Shown piece by piece: positions 24,895 through 32,244 of a DNA stretch of 64,000 nt. The stretch's first letter is position 1. Each line of letters opens with the position of its first letter. The translations under genes were made by a program, and so were the position numbers. Where the stretch lies: contig NZ_KZ679040.1 in NCBI RefSeq assembly GCF_003024195.1, forward strand, positions 414,221 through 478,220. The letters run 5' to 3'. The notes below the pieces were generated by a model that saw only the letters and a program-made list of their open reading frames with translations, was not told the DNA's origin and did not search any database. The DNA comes from Streptomyces dioscori (GTDB lineage Bacteria > Actinomycetota > Actinomycetes > Streptomycetales > Streptomycetaceae).

Positions 24895-25104
24895 TTCGCG
24901 TCGGATGAGCCCCACCCCGCCTCACCTCATCCCAGCCCCACCCATTCGCCGCGTTCCGGCTGTTCCTTTTATGTGTCGTCCGGGCTGTTTCTCTCTTCCC
25001 GGCCGTTCGACCCGTCCCTCGTTCGTGTGGAGACCTTCAAGGAAATCCCCCGGGCGGGTGAGAAAGGGAGCGGACGCATTCCGACACGTCGATACGGTTC
25101 CGCG

Positions 25105-25602
25105 GTGACCTCAATCTCCAGTGAAACGCGCCCTTTCCCCGCCGCGGACCTCGGCACCCTCGTCGTCATGGCGTGGAGCGGTGAACAGCCCGACGGCGAC
25201 ATGCCCTATCTCCTCGCCTACTCCCTCGGCGACGGCGCGAACGGCCCCGAAGGCTCCGCCGCCGCCGTCGAGCAGTTGCTGAAGGCCAACGGCCTGCCCC
25301 TCGGCGACGAGGTCGTCGACGCGACCCGGCAGCCGAGCTTCCCGGTCCGCCTCCTCGTCGAGTCGGGGCAGGCCGTGGTCAGCATGACCCAACTCAACGC
25401 CCAGTGCCCCGTACCGCCGGAGTGGCTCGCCGCGGTCGGCGAACGCGGCTACGCCTACTTCCTGTTCACCACCCGCCCGTGGCCCGAGGCCGAGCCGGGC
25501 AAGCCCGTCGAGCCGGAGGCCCTGGCCGCCTTCGCCGGTGACGCGGAGACCCTGAACAGTGCGGCGCACGCCCTCGTCCCGGCGCGCAGCCTGCGCGCCT
25601 GA
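25105..25602 (+). CDS. DUF5949-like cytosolic protein (165 aa)
   Basis: The start ADLGTLVVMAWSGE and LLAYSLGDG match what I remember of the DUF5949 family, which is restricted to Streptomyces and relatives. It has no signal peptide and no membrane segment. GTG 25105 is taken as start because similarity begins there, although no good Shine-Dalgarno precedes it. Function unknown. It is the only clearly cytosolic product between chpF and melC1. Confidence 0.6.
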   Translation: MTSISSETRPFPAADLGTLVVMAWSGEQPDGDMPYLLAYSLGDGANGPEGSAAAVEQLLKANGLPLGDEVVDATRQPSFPVRLLVESGQAVVSMTQLNAQCPVPPEWLAAVGERGYAYFLFTTRPWPEAEPGKPVEPEALAAFAGDAETLNSAAHALVPARSLRA

Positions 25603-25801
25603 CCCCACGCACCGCAACCGACGGCGCGACCCGGGGCCGCCGGGGCCCCCGGGCCTCGGGAGGCTCGCGTCGGCGCCGCGGTGGGACTTATGGACGAGCT
25701 GAAGATTGCACCGACCGGGGGAATTTTGACCGGATCCCGTGCGCCGGGTCGTTACCCGTTTCGGACGCACCCTCCCGAATCCCGAAAGGCCCGTGCCTGA
25801 G

Positions 25802-26308
25802 ATGAAGTCGACCACCCGAGGAACTCTTGCCGCCGTCGTCACCTGTGTGGCGGCCGCCGTCGCGACGCCCGCCGTCGCGGCCGACGGGGTTCCGGTCGCC
25901 GTGCCCCTGGAAGGTGTGGAGCACTCCCTGAACATGGAGATGCCCAGGATCAGCGGCACCGTGCCGCTGATCACGCCGGGCAGCCCCGACGGGCCGCGGT
26001 ACGTCGAGGGCCGGCTGCTGCCGGAACGCGCCCTCCCACAGCTGCCGGTCACCAGCGACCTGCCCTCGCTCGACCTGCGTACGCCGCTGCCGCGTGTGCT
26101 CGGGGACACCTTCGACCACCTCGCCGCCAGCACGCCCACCTCCGGTCTGCGCGCCCTGACGCCCGGCGCCTCGCTGGACGCCCCGCTGACCGCGCCGCGT
26201 GCGGACATGCTCGGCCTCCCGGCCGCGAAGCTGCCCCAGGTGGCCGTGCTGACCCCGGTCCTGCAGGCGGCGCCGGGCGCGACCCTGGGCCTCGCACCGG
26301 GCCTGTAG
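25802..26308 (+). CDS. Secreted protein of unknown function (168 aa)
   Basis: Signal peptide MKSTTRGTLAAVVTCVAAAVA ending at AVAADG. The mature part is rich in Leu/Pro/Thr with recurring LPxLPxT-like segments (PERALPQLPVTSDLPSLDL) and lacks cysteine. A GTG at 25793 is an alternative start, closer to the GAAAGG site. No family recognised. It lies just upstream of melC1 (41 bases), so it could share its promoter, but no function in melanin synthesis can be inferred. Confidence 0.65.
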   Translation: MKSTTRGTLAAVVTCVAAAVATPAVAADGVPVAVPLEGVEHSLNMEMPRISGTVPLITPGSPDGPRYVEGRLLPERALPQLPVTSDLPSLDLRTPLPRVLGDTFDHLAASTPTSGLRALTPGASLDAPLTAPRADMLGLPAAKLPQVAVLTPVLQAAPGATLGLAPGL

Positions 26309-26349
26309 GCACCGACAGCAAGGACAGGACGTATCCAAGGGGGCGGGGA

Positions 26350-26853
26350 ATGCGGATGAGAGTGGGGAACGGCACGCGGCGTGACGTCCTGAGAGGGGTG
26401 CTCGCCGCGGCCGTGGCGGCTGCCGTGGCGCCGTTCGTCGCGGCGTCGAGACCGACGCGCGGGGAGCCGTACGCGCCGGGTGGCCCTGCCGGTGGGCCGT
26501 CCCGCGAACTGGCCGACTTCGAGGCGCGGTTCGCCGCCGGATTCGACGAGATGTACGGCGGATGCCGGATCCGCGGGTGCAGGGCCGAGGCGGCGGGCGG
26601 CGTACGTCCGGCCGGGAACGCGCGGACGGCTCCTGCCGGGGCCTGGCAGGTCACGGTGGACGACCGCCCGCTGCACCTCATGCGGCGGGCCGACGGCGGC
26701 TATCTGACGATGGTCGACCACTACCAGGCGTACCCGACACCGCTGGCCGCCGCCCGCGCCGTCGTGGACGAGCTGGGCGGCACCATGCGGCTGCGCGCGG
26801 CCGGCACGGGCGCGGAGCCGGGGGAGGGACACGGGCATGGCGTACACGCGTAA
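26350..26853 (+). CDS. melC1: Tyrosinase cofactor/copper chaperone MelC1 (167 aa)
   Basis: MelC1 delivers copper to apotyrosinase and carries it through the Tat pathway. The N-terminus has a twin-arginine signal (GTRRDVLRG, residues 9-17) and a hydrophobic stretch. The cofactor core includes FDEMYGGCRIRG and LHLMRRADGGYLTMVDHYQ (about 115-135), matching the family. Two cysteines lie in GCRIRGCR. A His-containing tail (GHGHGVHA) may bind copper. It overlaps melC2 by 17 bases, so the two are translated together. Confidence 0.88.
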   Translation: MRMRVGNGTRRDVLRGVLAAAVAAAVAPFVAASRPTRGEPYAPGGPAGGPSRELADFEARFAAGFDEMYGGCRIRGCRAEAAGGVRPAGNARTAPAGAWQVTVDDRPLHLMRRADGGYLTMVDHYQAYPTPLAAARAVVDELGGTMRLRAAGTGAEPGEGHGHGVHA

Positions 26854-27703
26854 GAACGTGAGCGCGCTGACAGGTTCGGAGAAGCGCAGGCTCGTCGGCG
26901 CGTTCCTGGAGATCAAACGCACCGGCGAGTACGACGAATTCGTCCGTATGCACATCGACCACTATGTGTCGGACGGTGAGGACGGGCTGCGTGCGGCCCA
27001 TATGACCCCCTCCTTCCTGCCCTGGCACCGGCGGTTCCTGCTGGACCTGGAGCGGGCGCTGCGCAAGGTGGACTCCGGGGTGTCCGTGCCGTACTGGGAC
27101 TGGACGAAGGACCGCACCCCCGCCGCCTCGCTGTGGGGGGAGGACCTCCTCGGCGGCAACGGACGCCGGTCCGACCGTCAGGTGACGACCGGCCCGTTCG
27201 CGCGCCGGCACAAGAAGTGGGTCGTCAAGGAGTCGATGACCGACGGCGACTACCTCACGCGCGACTTCGGCAGGCCCCGCGATCCGCTGTCCCTGCCCAC
27301 CGCGGGCGAGCTGGCGAGCGCCCTCGACGATCCCGTGTACGACACGAGCCCCTGGGACTCCACCTCCGGCCGCGGTTTCCGCAACAAGCTGGAGGGGTGG
27401 GGGACCGGGCGGGGCAACGACGCGTGGCGCAACCACAACCGCGTCCACCGCTGGGTCGGCGGGCACATGCTGGGCGGGGGCTCCGTCAACGACCCCGTCT
27501 TCTGGCTGCACCACTCCTTCGTGGACCTGCTCTGGACGCGCTGGCAGAAGCGCCATCAGGGTGCGCGGTATCTGCCCGAGTCGCCACCGCAACTCGGGGA
27601 GCGGGCGTACGGGCGGGTCGTCGCGCGGCACGAGGAGATGCCGCCGTGGGGCGTGACGCCGGACCAGCTGGAGGACCACAGCCGGATCTACCGGTACGTG
27701 TGA
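26837..27703 (+). CDS. melC2: Tyrosinase MelC2 (288 aa)
   Basis: Binuclear type-3 copper enzyme that hydroxylates monophenols and oxidises diphenols to quinones, giving melanin. CuA ligands: His39, His55 (LRAAHMTPSF) and His64 (PWHRRF). CuB ligands: two His in NHNRVHRWVGGHM (about 199 and 203) and one in WLHHSFVDLLW (about 225). The protein has no signal peptide and is exported bound to MelC1. Length matches S. coelicolor/S. antibioticus MelC2. The adjacent terminator (27752-27781) ends the operon. Confidence 0.95.
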   Translation: MAYTRKNVSALTGSEKRRLVGAFLEIKRTGEYDEFVRMHIDHYVSDGEDGLRAAHMTPSFLPWHRRFLLDLERALRKVDSGVSVPYWDWTKDRTPAASLWGEDLLGGNGRRSDRQVTTGPFARRHKKWVVKESMTDGDYLTRDFGRPRDPLSLPTAGELASALDDPVYDTSPWDSTSGRGFRNKLEGWGTGRGNDAWRNHNRVHRWVGGHMLGGGSVNDPVFWLHHSFVDLLWTRWQKRHQGARYLPESPPQLGERAYGRVVARHEEMPPWGVTPDQLEDHSRIYRYV

Positions 27704-27751
27704 GGCGCTTGCGCGGGCGGTGAGACGCCCGGCGGGCGTGGGGTACGAGGA

Positions 27752-27781
27752 GGCCCCCGGCGGTTCGTACCGCCGGGGGCC
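27752..27781. terminator. Convergent terminator between melC2 and chpG
   Basis: Thirteen-base-pair perfect stem GGCCCCCGGCGGT/ACCGCCGGGGGCC with a TCGT loop, followed by TTCGCTTCG. It serves both converging genes. Confidence 0.8.
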
Positions 27782-27803
27782 TTCGCTTCGTTGGTGGGGC
27801 GAC

Positions 27804-28070
27804 TCAGTGGCCGTAACCCTCGTGGGTGTCGTCGATGTTGGCGCACTGGTTGCCGAACGCCGGGTTCAGCAGGGCGATGACGTTCACGGTGTTGCCGCAG
27901 AGGTTGACCGGGATGTGGACCGGAACCTGGACGACGTTGCCCGACGCCACGCCGGGCGAGCCGACGGCCGAGCCCGCGGCGTCCGCGTCCGCCATGGCCA
28001 GACCGGCACCACTGAGCACAACGGCACCCGTGCCGAGAGCGACAACCGCTGCCTTCGCGATGCGAGACAT
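27804..28070 (-). CDS. chpG: Short chaplin (88 aa)
   Basis: ATG 28070 follows GAAGGAG. Signal peptide MSRIAKAAVVALGTGAVVLSG, one chaplin domain (about 36-80) with paired cysteines (NLCGNT, NQCANI). An acidic/His tail, IDDTHEGYGH, longer than in other short chaplins, could bind metal. By position next to melC2 it corresponds to chpG. Confidence 0.92.
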   Translation of the reverse strand: MSRIAKAAVVALGTGAVVLSGAGLAMADADAAGSAVGSPGVASGNVVQVPVHIPVNLCGNTVNVIALLNPAFGNQCANIDDTHEGYGH

Positions 28071-28127
28071 CACGTTTCTCCTTCGAATCGGTGAGCGCGG
28101 ACGCATGAACGCGACCGCACTGCACCT

Positions 28128-28155
28128 TCAACGCGAGGACTCACAGCGGGTAACG
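28128..28155 (-). promoter_or_regulatory. Sigma-BldN-like promoter of chpG
   Basis: On the minus strand CGTTAC, 16 bases, CGTTGA: a perfect -10, exact spacing and one mismatch in the -35 box. It lies about 57 bases before the ATG. This is the best match of the five coat-gene promoters. Confidence 0.65.
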
Positions 28156-28269
28156 GCAGCCAACGTGACATCATTCGCCAAGATGTGTCATACCGGTCCA
28201 TAGGTCATATGAGCTGACCGGTTGGGTGGGGTCCACGCGCGCGTGCCGCGGTGCGCGGGCGGGTGCCGT

Positions 28270-29874
28270 TCACGGGCGCGTGCAGTAACCCGTCGGGTCG
28301 GCGGCCGGCGGGCGGCACTGGAGCTTGTAGTCGTCCGCGTTCGTGCTCGCGTACCGGCCGACGCACTCGGTCGGCGTGGTCCTGCCGTGTTCCGCGCAGA
28401 AGGCCAGCGCGTCGCGGCCGTCGGTGAAGGGGCCCGGCGCGTAGACGACCCAGTAGCCCGGGCGGAGGGACGCGTAGTCGTCGCTGCGGAGGTAGACGGC
28501 GTCGGGGACGGACTTCCGTACGGCGGCCAGGCGCCGGTCCCGGGTGGCGGTTCCGGAGCCGACCGGTTCGGAGAACAGCTGCGCGATCCACCGGCCTCCG
28601 GAGGCCGGTGAGGAATCGGGGGCCGATGGCTCGGGAGTCGGCGTCGGCGTCGACGACCGCTTCGAGGACGGCGAGGGCGTGGAGTCCGACGAGGACGAGG
28701 TGCCGGCGGGGTTGCCGCCGTTCTTGGCGCCGTCCTTCTTGTCGTCGCCGCCCTGGTCGCCCAGGGTGAGCACCAGCGCGGCCGTGGCCGTCGCGAGGGC
28801 GACCACGACGACGGCGACGGTGGCGACGAGCGCCGCACGCCCTCCGCGCGCGGACGGGCGGTCGTCGTCTCCGACGCGCGTCGGCTCTTCACCCGGTGCG
28901 GCTGGTGTGGCTGCTGCGGCCGGTGCGGCCGGTGTTTCGGGGGTGGCTCCGGAGTGCGGGGGGCCGCCGGGGCCGGCCTGCGCGGACGGGACGCCCAGGA
29001 CGTGCGTCGGGGTCGTCGTGGGGCCGGGCGGCAGCGGGGCGGTCGTCGTCGGCAGCGCCCAGTCCGGTGTCGTACCCGACTCGACCTGCGCCAGCATCGC
29101 GTCCAGCCGTGCCGCGTCGGGACGCGCCGCCGGATCCCGTACGAGCAGCATCTGGAGTACGGGGGCCAGCGGGCCGGAGCGCACCGGCGGGGGCACGGCC
29201 TCGTCGAGCACGGCGGCCAGGGTGGCCAGGGTCGTCCCGCGGCGCAGCGGACTGACGCCCTCGACGCACACGTACAGGACGAGCCCCAGGGACCAGAGGT
29301 CGGACGCCGGGTCGTCGTCGTTGCCGCGGATCCGCTCGGGGGCGATGTACTCGGGTGAGCCGATGAGTTCGCCGGTCGCCGTCAGGGCGGTGGAGCCCTG
29401 GAGCGCGGCGATGCCGAAGTCGGTGAGGACCGCGGAGCCGTCGGTGCGCAGCAGGATGTTGGCGGGTTTGACGTCCCGGTGCTGGACCCCGGCCGCGTCG
29501 GCGGCGCGCAGGGCGCCGAGCACCTGGCGGCCGAGCCGGGCGGCCTCCGTGGGCCGCAACGGGCCGTCGGCGAGCCGTTCCTGGAGCGAGACGCCCTCGA
29601 CCAGTTCCATCACGAGCCAGGGGTGCGGGTCGTCGTCCACGATGTGGTGGATCATCACCACGTTCGGGTGGCTGACCCGGGCCAGCGCCCGCGCCTCCCG
29701 CAGCACCCGTTCGCGGACGGCTTCGGAGGCCGCCGCGTCATGCCGTACGGCTTTGAGGGCGACCTCCCGGTGCAGGACGCTGTCCCGCGCCCGCCACACC
29801 GTGCCCATACCCCCGCTGCCGAGCCGCGCGAGCAGCTCGAACCGACCGTCGATCATGTCCCCCGGTGCGTTCAT
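28270..29874 (-). CDS. Membrane Ser/Thr protein kinase with extracellular SPOR-like domain (534 aa)
   Basis: Kinase domain (about 8-270) with P-loop LGSGGMGTVWRA, catalytic loop HRDVKPANILL, DFG and APE motifs, so it looks active. A Pro/Ala-rich juxtamembrane stretch is followed by a single membrane segment (about 365-392), then a Ser/Pro linker and a C-terminal extracellular domain (about 435-534) with WIAQLF, a run resembling SPOR-type peptidoglycan-binding folds, and four cysteines. ATG 29874 is chosen; the frame's 32 upstream residues show no kinase similarity. It is divergent from the four-gene operon at 30005. Likely signals from wall to cytoplasm. Confidence 0.85.
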   Translation of the reverse strand: MNAPGDMIDGRFELLARLGSGGMGTVWRARDSVLHREVALKAVRHDAAASEAVRERVLREARALARVSHPNVVMIHHIVDDDPHPWLVMELVEGVSLQERLADGPLRPTEAARLGRQVLGALRAADAAGVQHRDVKPANILLRTDGSAVLTDFGIAALQGSTALTATGELIGSPEYIAPERIRGNDDDPASDLWSLGLVLYVCVEGVSPLRRGTTLATLAAVLDEAVPPPVRSGPLAPVLQMLLVRDPAARPDAARLDAMLAQVESGTTPDWALPTTTAPLPPGPTTTPTHVLGVPSAQAGPGGPPHSGATPETPAAPAAAATPAAPGEEPTRVGDDDRPSARGGRAALVATVAVVVVALATATAALVLTLGDQGGDDKKDGAKNGGNPAGTSSSSDSTPSPSSKRSSTPTPTPEPSAPDSSPASGGRWIAQLFSEPVGSGTATRDRRLAAVRKSVPDAVYLRSDDYASLRPGYWVVYAPGPFTDGRDALAFCAEHGRTTPTECVGRYASTNADDYKLQCRPPAADPTGYCTRP

Positions 29875-30004
29875 GGCGGACAGATTAATGGGGTCCCGGA
29901 GCGGGAGAACGAGCCAGATGCGTCTTGGGGCCCTGACAGTCGTTGGTGCGTCCCCTAAAATTCCGACCACTGTGCGCCACAGTAGGGGGACATGGGGGGC
30001 TTTC
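29875..30004. promoter_or_regulatory. Divergent promoter region of kinase gene and four-gene operon
   Basis: 130 bases of locally AT-richer sequence (ATTAATGGGG near 29885, CCCCTAAAATTCC near 29954). No named operator is visible. No copy of the tRNA-Arg 3' end, such as an attachment site would give, is present. Confidence 0.4.
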
Positions 30005-30508
30005 GTGCTCGATGCGAAGCAGCATCAGGGCAAGTTCGGCGAAGACTACGTCCGTGTGCTGGCCTCCGCGGCAGGGCTGATCGTCGTGGAAGGCGATCTG
30101 GACGTGGACGGCGTCGATCTCGGGTTCCGCGCCACCGGCCGCTACGGGCGGACGATGTCACCCACGGTCGAGGCTCAGATCAAGACATGGTCGAAGCCGT
30201 CCGTGTCGTCCGGCCACCTGAACTTCCGCGGGCTCAACGAACGGCAGTTCAACAAGCTCGCCGGTCCCGACTTCACCGTGCCGCGGTTCCTGTTCGTCAT
30301 CTGCGTCCCCGCCGACAACCAGGCGTACGCGGCCATGAGCACCGACGGCGTGATGCTCCGTCACCTCGGCTACTTCGTCTCGCTCCGCGCCGAGGAGCCG
30401 ATCAAGGACCCCGACCGAGACCGAAGGCGTCCGGTCAGAGTTCCGACAGCGAACGTGCTCACCGCCGCCTCACTGCGCCGGCTCACCGAGACGCAGTCCG
30501 ACTGGTAG
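30005..30508 (+). CDS. DUF4365-type predicted PD-(D/E)XK nuclease (167 aa)
   Basis: Resembles DUF4365, a family grouped with Mrr-like restriction endonuclease folds. Readable active-site elements are GKFGEDYV (Glu13), DVDGVDLGF (Asp38) and VEAQIK (Glu56, Gln58, Lys60), giving the E...D...QxK pattern used by Mrr-like nucleases. The C-terminal half has basic stretches (DRDRRRPVR). GTG 30005 is preceded by GGGGGG; upstream codons are in the kinase-gene promoter. It is the first gene of a four-gene unit and is eight bases from the next ORF. Predicted role: DNA cleavage in a defence complex. Confidence 0.72.
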   Translation: MLDAKQHQGKFGEDYVRVLASAAGLIVVEGDLDVDGVDLGFRATGRYGRTMSPTVEAQIKTWSKPSVSSGHLNFRGLNERQFNKLAGPDFTVPRFLFVICVPADNQAYAAMSTDGVMLRHLGYFVSLRAEEPIKDPDRDRRRPVRVPTANVLTAASLRRLTETQSDW

Positions 30509-30516
30509 GGGAAGCG

Positions 30517-31602
30517 ATGACGATTCCGCTGAAGGTCGACGACATCGCCAGCTATCTGGCGGACACGGGCTGGGAGCGGGATCCGCAGGGCTGGCGCGGA
30601 GCGAGTGTGTGGCAACACCCGGGCGACTACGAGGTGCTGGTACCCGCTCGCGACGGGATGGGCGACAGCGACCGCCGATTACGGGAGATCCTGCACTGTC
30701 TGTGCGCGCTGGAGGACCGGCCGGCGGGCGACATCGCCCTGGAGATCGCCAGACCGCAGCTGGACAAGCAGTCCTTCCGCACGTTTCCCACCGGCCACGA
30801 CCCCGGCTACACCTCGCTGCTCCTCGGCACGCAGACGGTACTGGGTGTCCGCAACGTCCTGACGGCGGTGGCGCGCACCGTCGTGCAGGGGCCGCACTTC
30901 GCCTTCCCTGGCCGGCAACCGGGCGTGGTGGGCGACCTCTTGCGCGCAGCCGAACTCGGCCCCTCCCGCGCCGGGAGCTACGTCGTCGAGATCCGGGTGG
31001 CCGCGGACGCGACGGCCCGCACCCCGAGCGGGGAGCAGGTCACCGGCCGGGCCGTGCTGGTCCAGATGCTTGAGGCGGTGAGCGTGGCCCAGGCAGCCGT
31101 GGCGGCGGACGCGCCCGCGGCCTTCGACGAGACCGTCACGGCCGGTGTCTCCGCGGATCTGTGCAAGGCGCTCAGTGAGCTCTCCGGCCACGACCGGAGC
31201 GAGCCCTTCGAGATCGGCTTCCGATGGGCGCGCTCGCGGCCACTCGATGTGCCGTCACACGTCGTCGCGTTCCCGGAGACCTCGGGATCGCTTCTGCACG
31301 CCGCGTACCTGCGGCTCCGCGACCTCAAAGCCACCGGTGCCGCGACGGTCTCCGGCGTGGTCGAGGGGCTGCATGACGACTCCTCCGGCAACGACCGGTG
31401 GCGGATCAAGGTCCGCGGTGAGTTGAGCACCGAGCACACCGAACTGGTCCGGCGGGCCGTCTGGGTGCGGCTCCCGGACCAGGCCTCGTACGACCGTGCG
31501 ATCGCCGCGCATCGGGAACGGCGGGTGATCACCGTCATGGGCGAGTTGTCCAGCGTGACCGGCCGGGTGGAACTGGTGCCCAGGCGGGAGTTCGACATCT
31601 GA
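30517..31602 (+). CDS. Unrecognised protein of the nuclease/HerA operon (361 aa)
   Basis: No family that I can name. ATG 30517 follows AGGGGAAG. The N-terminal 80 residues (IASYLADTGWERDP, RRLREILHCLCALEDRPA) look helical. A central block contains LTAVARTVVQGPHFAFPGRQPG and GSYVVEIRVA, which read as a conserved core of a beta/alpha fold. The C-terminal third, RWRIKVRGELSTEHTELV and the following VITVMGELSSVTGRVEL, is beta-rich and may be an OB-like or SH3-like nucleic-acid-binding fold. There are no membrane segments. Probably a specificity or scaffold subunit. Confidence 0.6.
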   Translation: MTIPLKVDDIASYLADTGWERDPQGWRGASVWQHPGDYEVLVPARDGMGDSDRRLREILHCLCALEDRPAGDIALEIARPQLDKQSFRTFPTGHDPGYTSLLLGTQTVLGVRNVLTAVARTVVQGPHFAFPGRQPGVVGDLLRAAELGPSRAGSYVVEIRVAADATARTPSGEQVTGRAVLVQMLEAVSVAQAAVAADAPAAFDETVTAGVSADLCKALSELSGHDRSEPFEIGFRWARSRPLDVPSHVVAFPETSGSLLHAAYLRLRDLKATGAATVSGVVEGLHDDSSGNDRWRIKVRGELSTEHTELVRRAVWVRLPDQASYDRAIAAHRERRVITVMGELSSVTGRVELVPRREFDI

Positions 31603-31632
31603 CCGGATCTCGGCTCATCGAGGAGGGGTACT

Positions 31633-32244
31633 GTGCCGACGGAGTTGACTGTACGGGATCATGCATCGCTGTTCGCCCTGATGGTGGTCGCACGGCCGGT
31701 GACCAACCGTGAACTGCGCGAACTCGCCGGCCTGGAGATCACCGCGGCGGTGCGACGGCGAGTGAACCAGGACGCCGAGCGGATCGTGACCAGGAAGGCC
31801 GGTGCGGTCAACACGCACCAGCTCACGTCCGCCGGCCGGACCTGGTGCGAGTCCGCTCTGGTGGCCGGACGCCCGGACGGAGCGAAGTTTCCGGCCGGGG
31901 TGCTCTACGCGGTGCTGGACAACGTCGGACAGTACCTGGCCCGCTCCGGCACCAAGTTCGGCGAGTTCTTCCAGCCCGACGTCGAGGGCTGGATCCGCGC
32001 GGTCTACACGGAACTCACCGTCCGCCGGAAACCGGGCAGCTGGGTCAGACTGTCGGCGCTGCGCCCATGGCTCGGGGACCTGCCGCGAGGGGCCGTCGAC
32101 GCCGAACTCGACCGGATGATCGCGCAGAACGACGTACAGCTGATGGGTGAGCTCAATCGGCGCACGCTCAGCGACGAGGACCGCAGGGCCGCCGTCGACA
32201 TCGGCGGGGAACCCCGCCACCTGCTGCGGATCGGACCGGCGTGA
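31633..32244 (+). CDS. Winged-helix-like protein of the nuclease/HerA operon (203 aa)
   Basis: GTG 31633 follows the very strong site GAGGAGGGG. The N-terminal 75 residues (DHASLFALMVVARPVTNRELRELAG, then a basic helix and YLTS-like strand VNTHQLTSAGR) have the length and pattern of a winged helix, where RELRELAGLE would be helix 2-3 and the Thr/Gly pair the wing. The rest is helical. It may bind DNA or be an adaptor. No separate operator was found. Overlaps the next gene by four bases. Confidence 0.5.
   Translation: MPTELTVRDHASLFALMVVARPVTNRELRELAGLEITAAVRRRVNQDAERIVTRKAGAVNTHQLTSAGRTWCESALVAGRPDGAKFPAGVLYAVLDNVGQYLARSGTKFGEFFQPDVEGWIRAVYTELTVRRKPGSWVRLSALRPWLGDLPRGAVDAELDRMIAQNDVQLMGELNRRTLSDEDRRAAVDIGGEPRHLLRIGPA

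Noticed and set aside
28544..30508. 654-codon open frame joining kinase antisense to the DUF4365 gene
   Set aside because: Only the last 167 codons match DUF4365 and have a ribosome site; the rest is shadow of the kinase gene.
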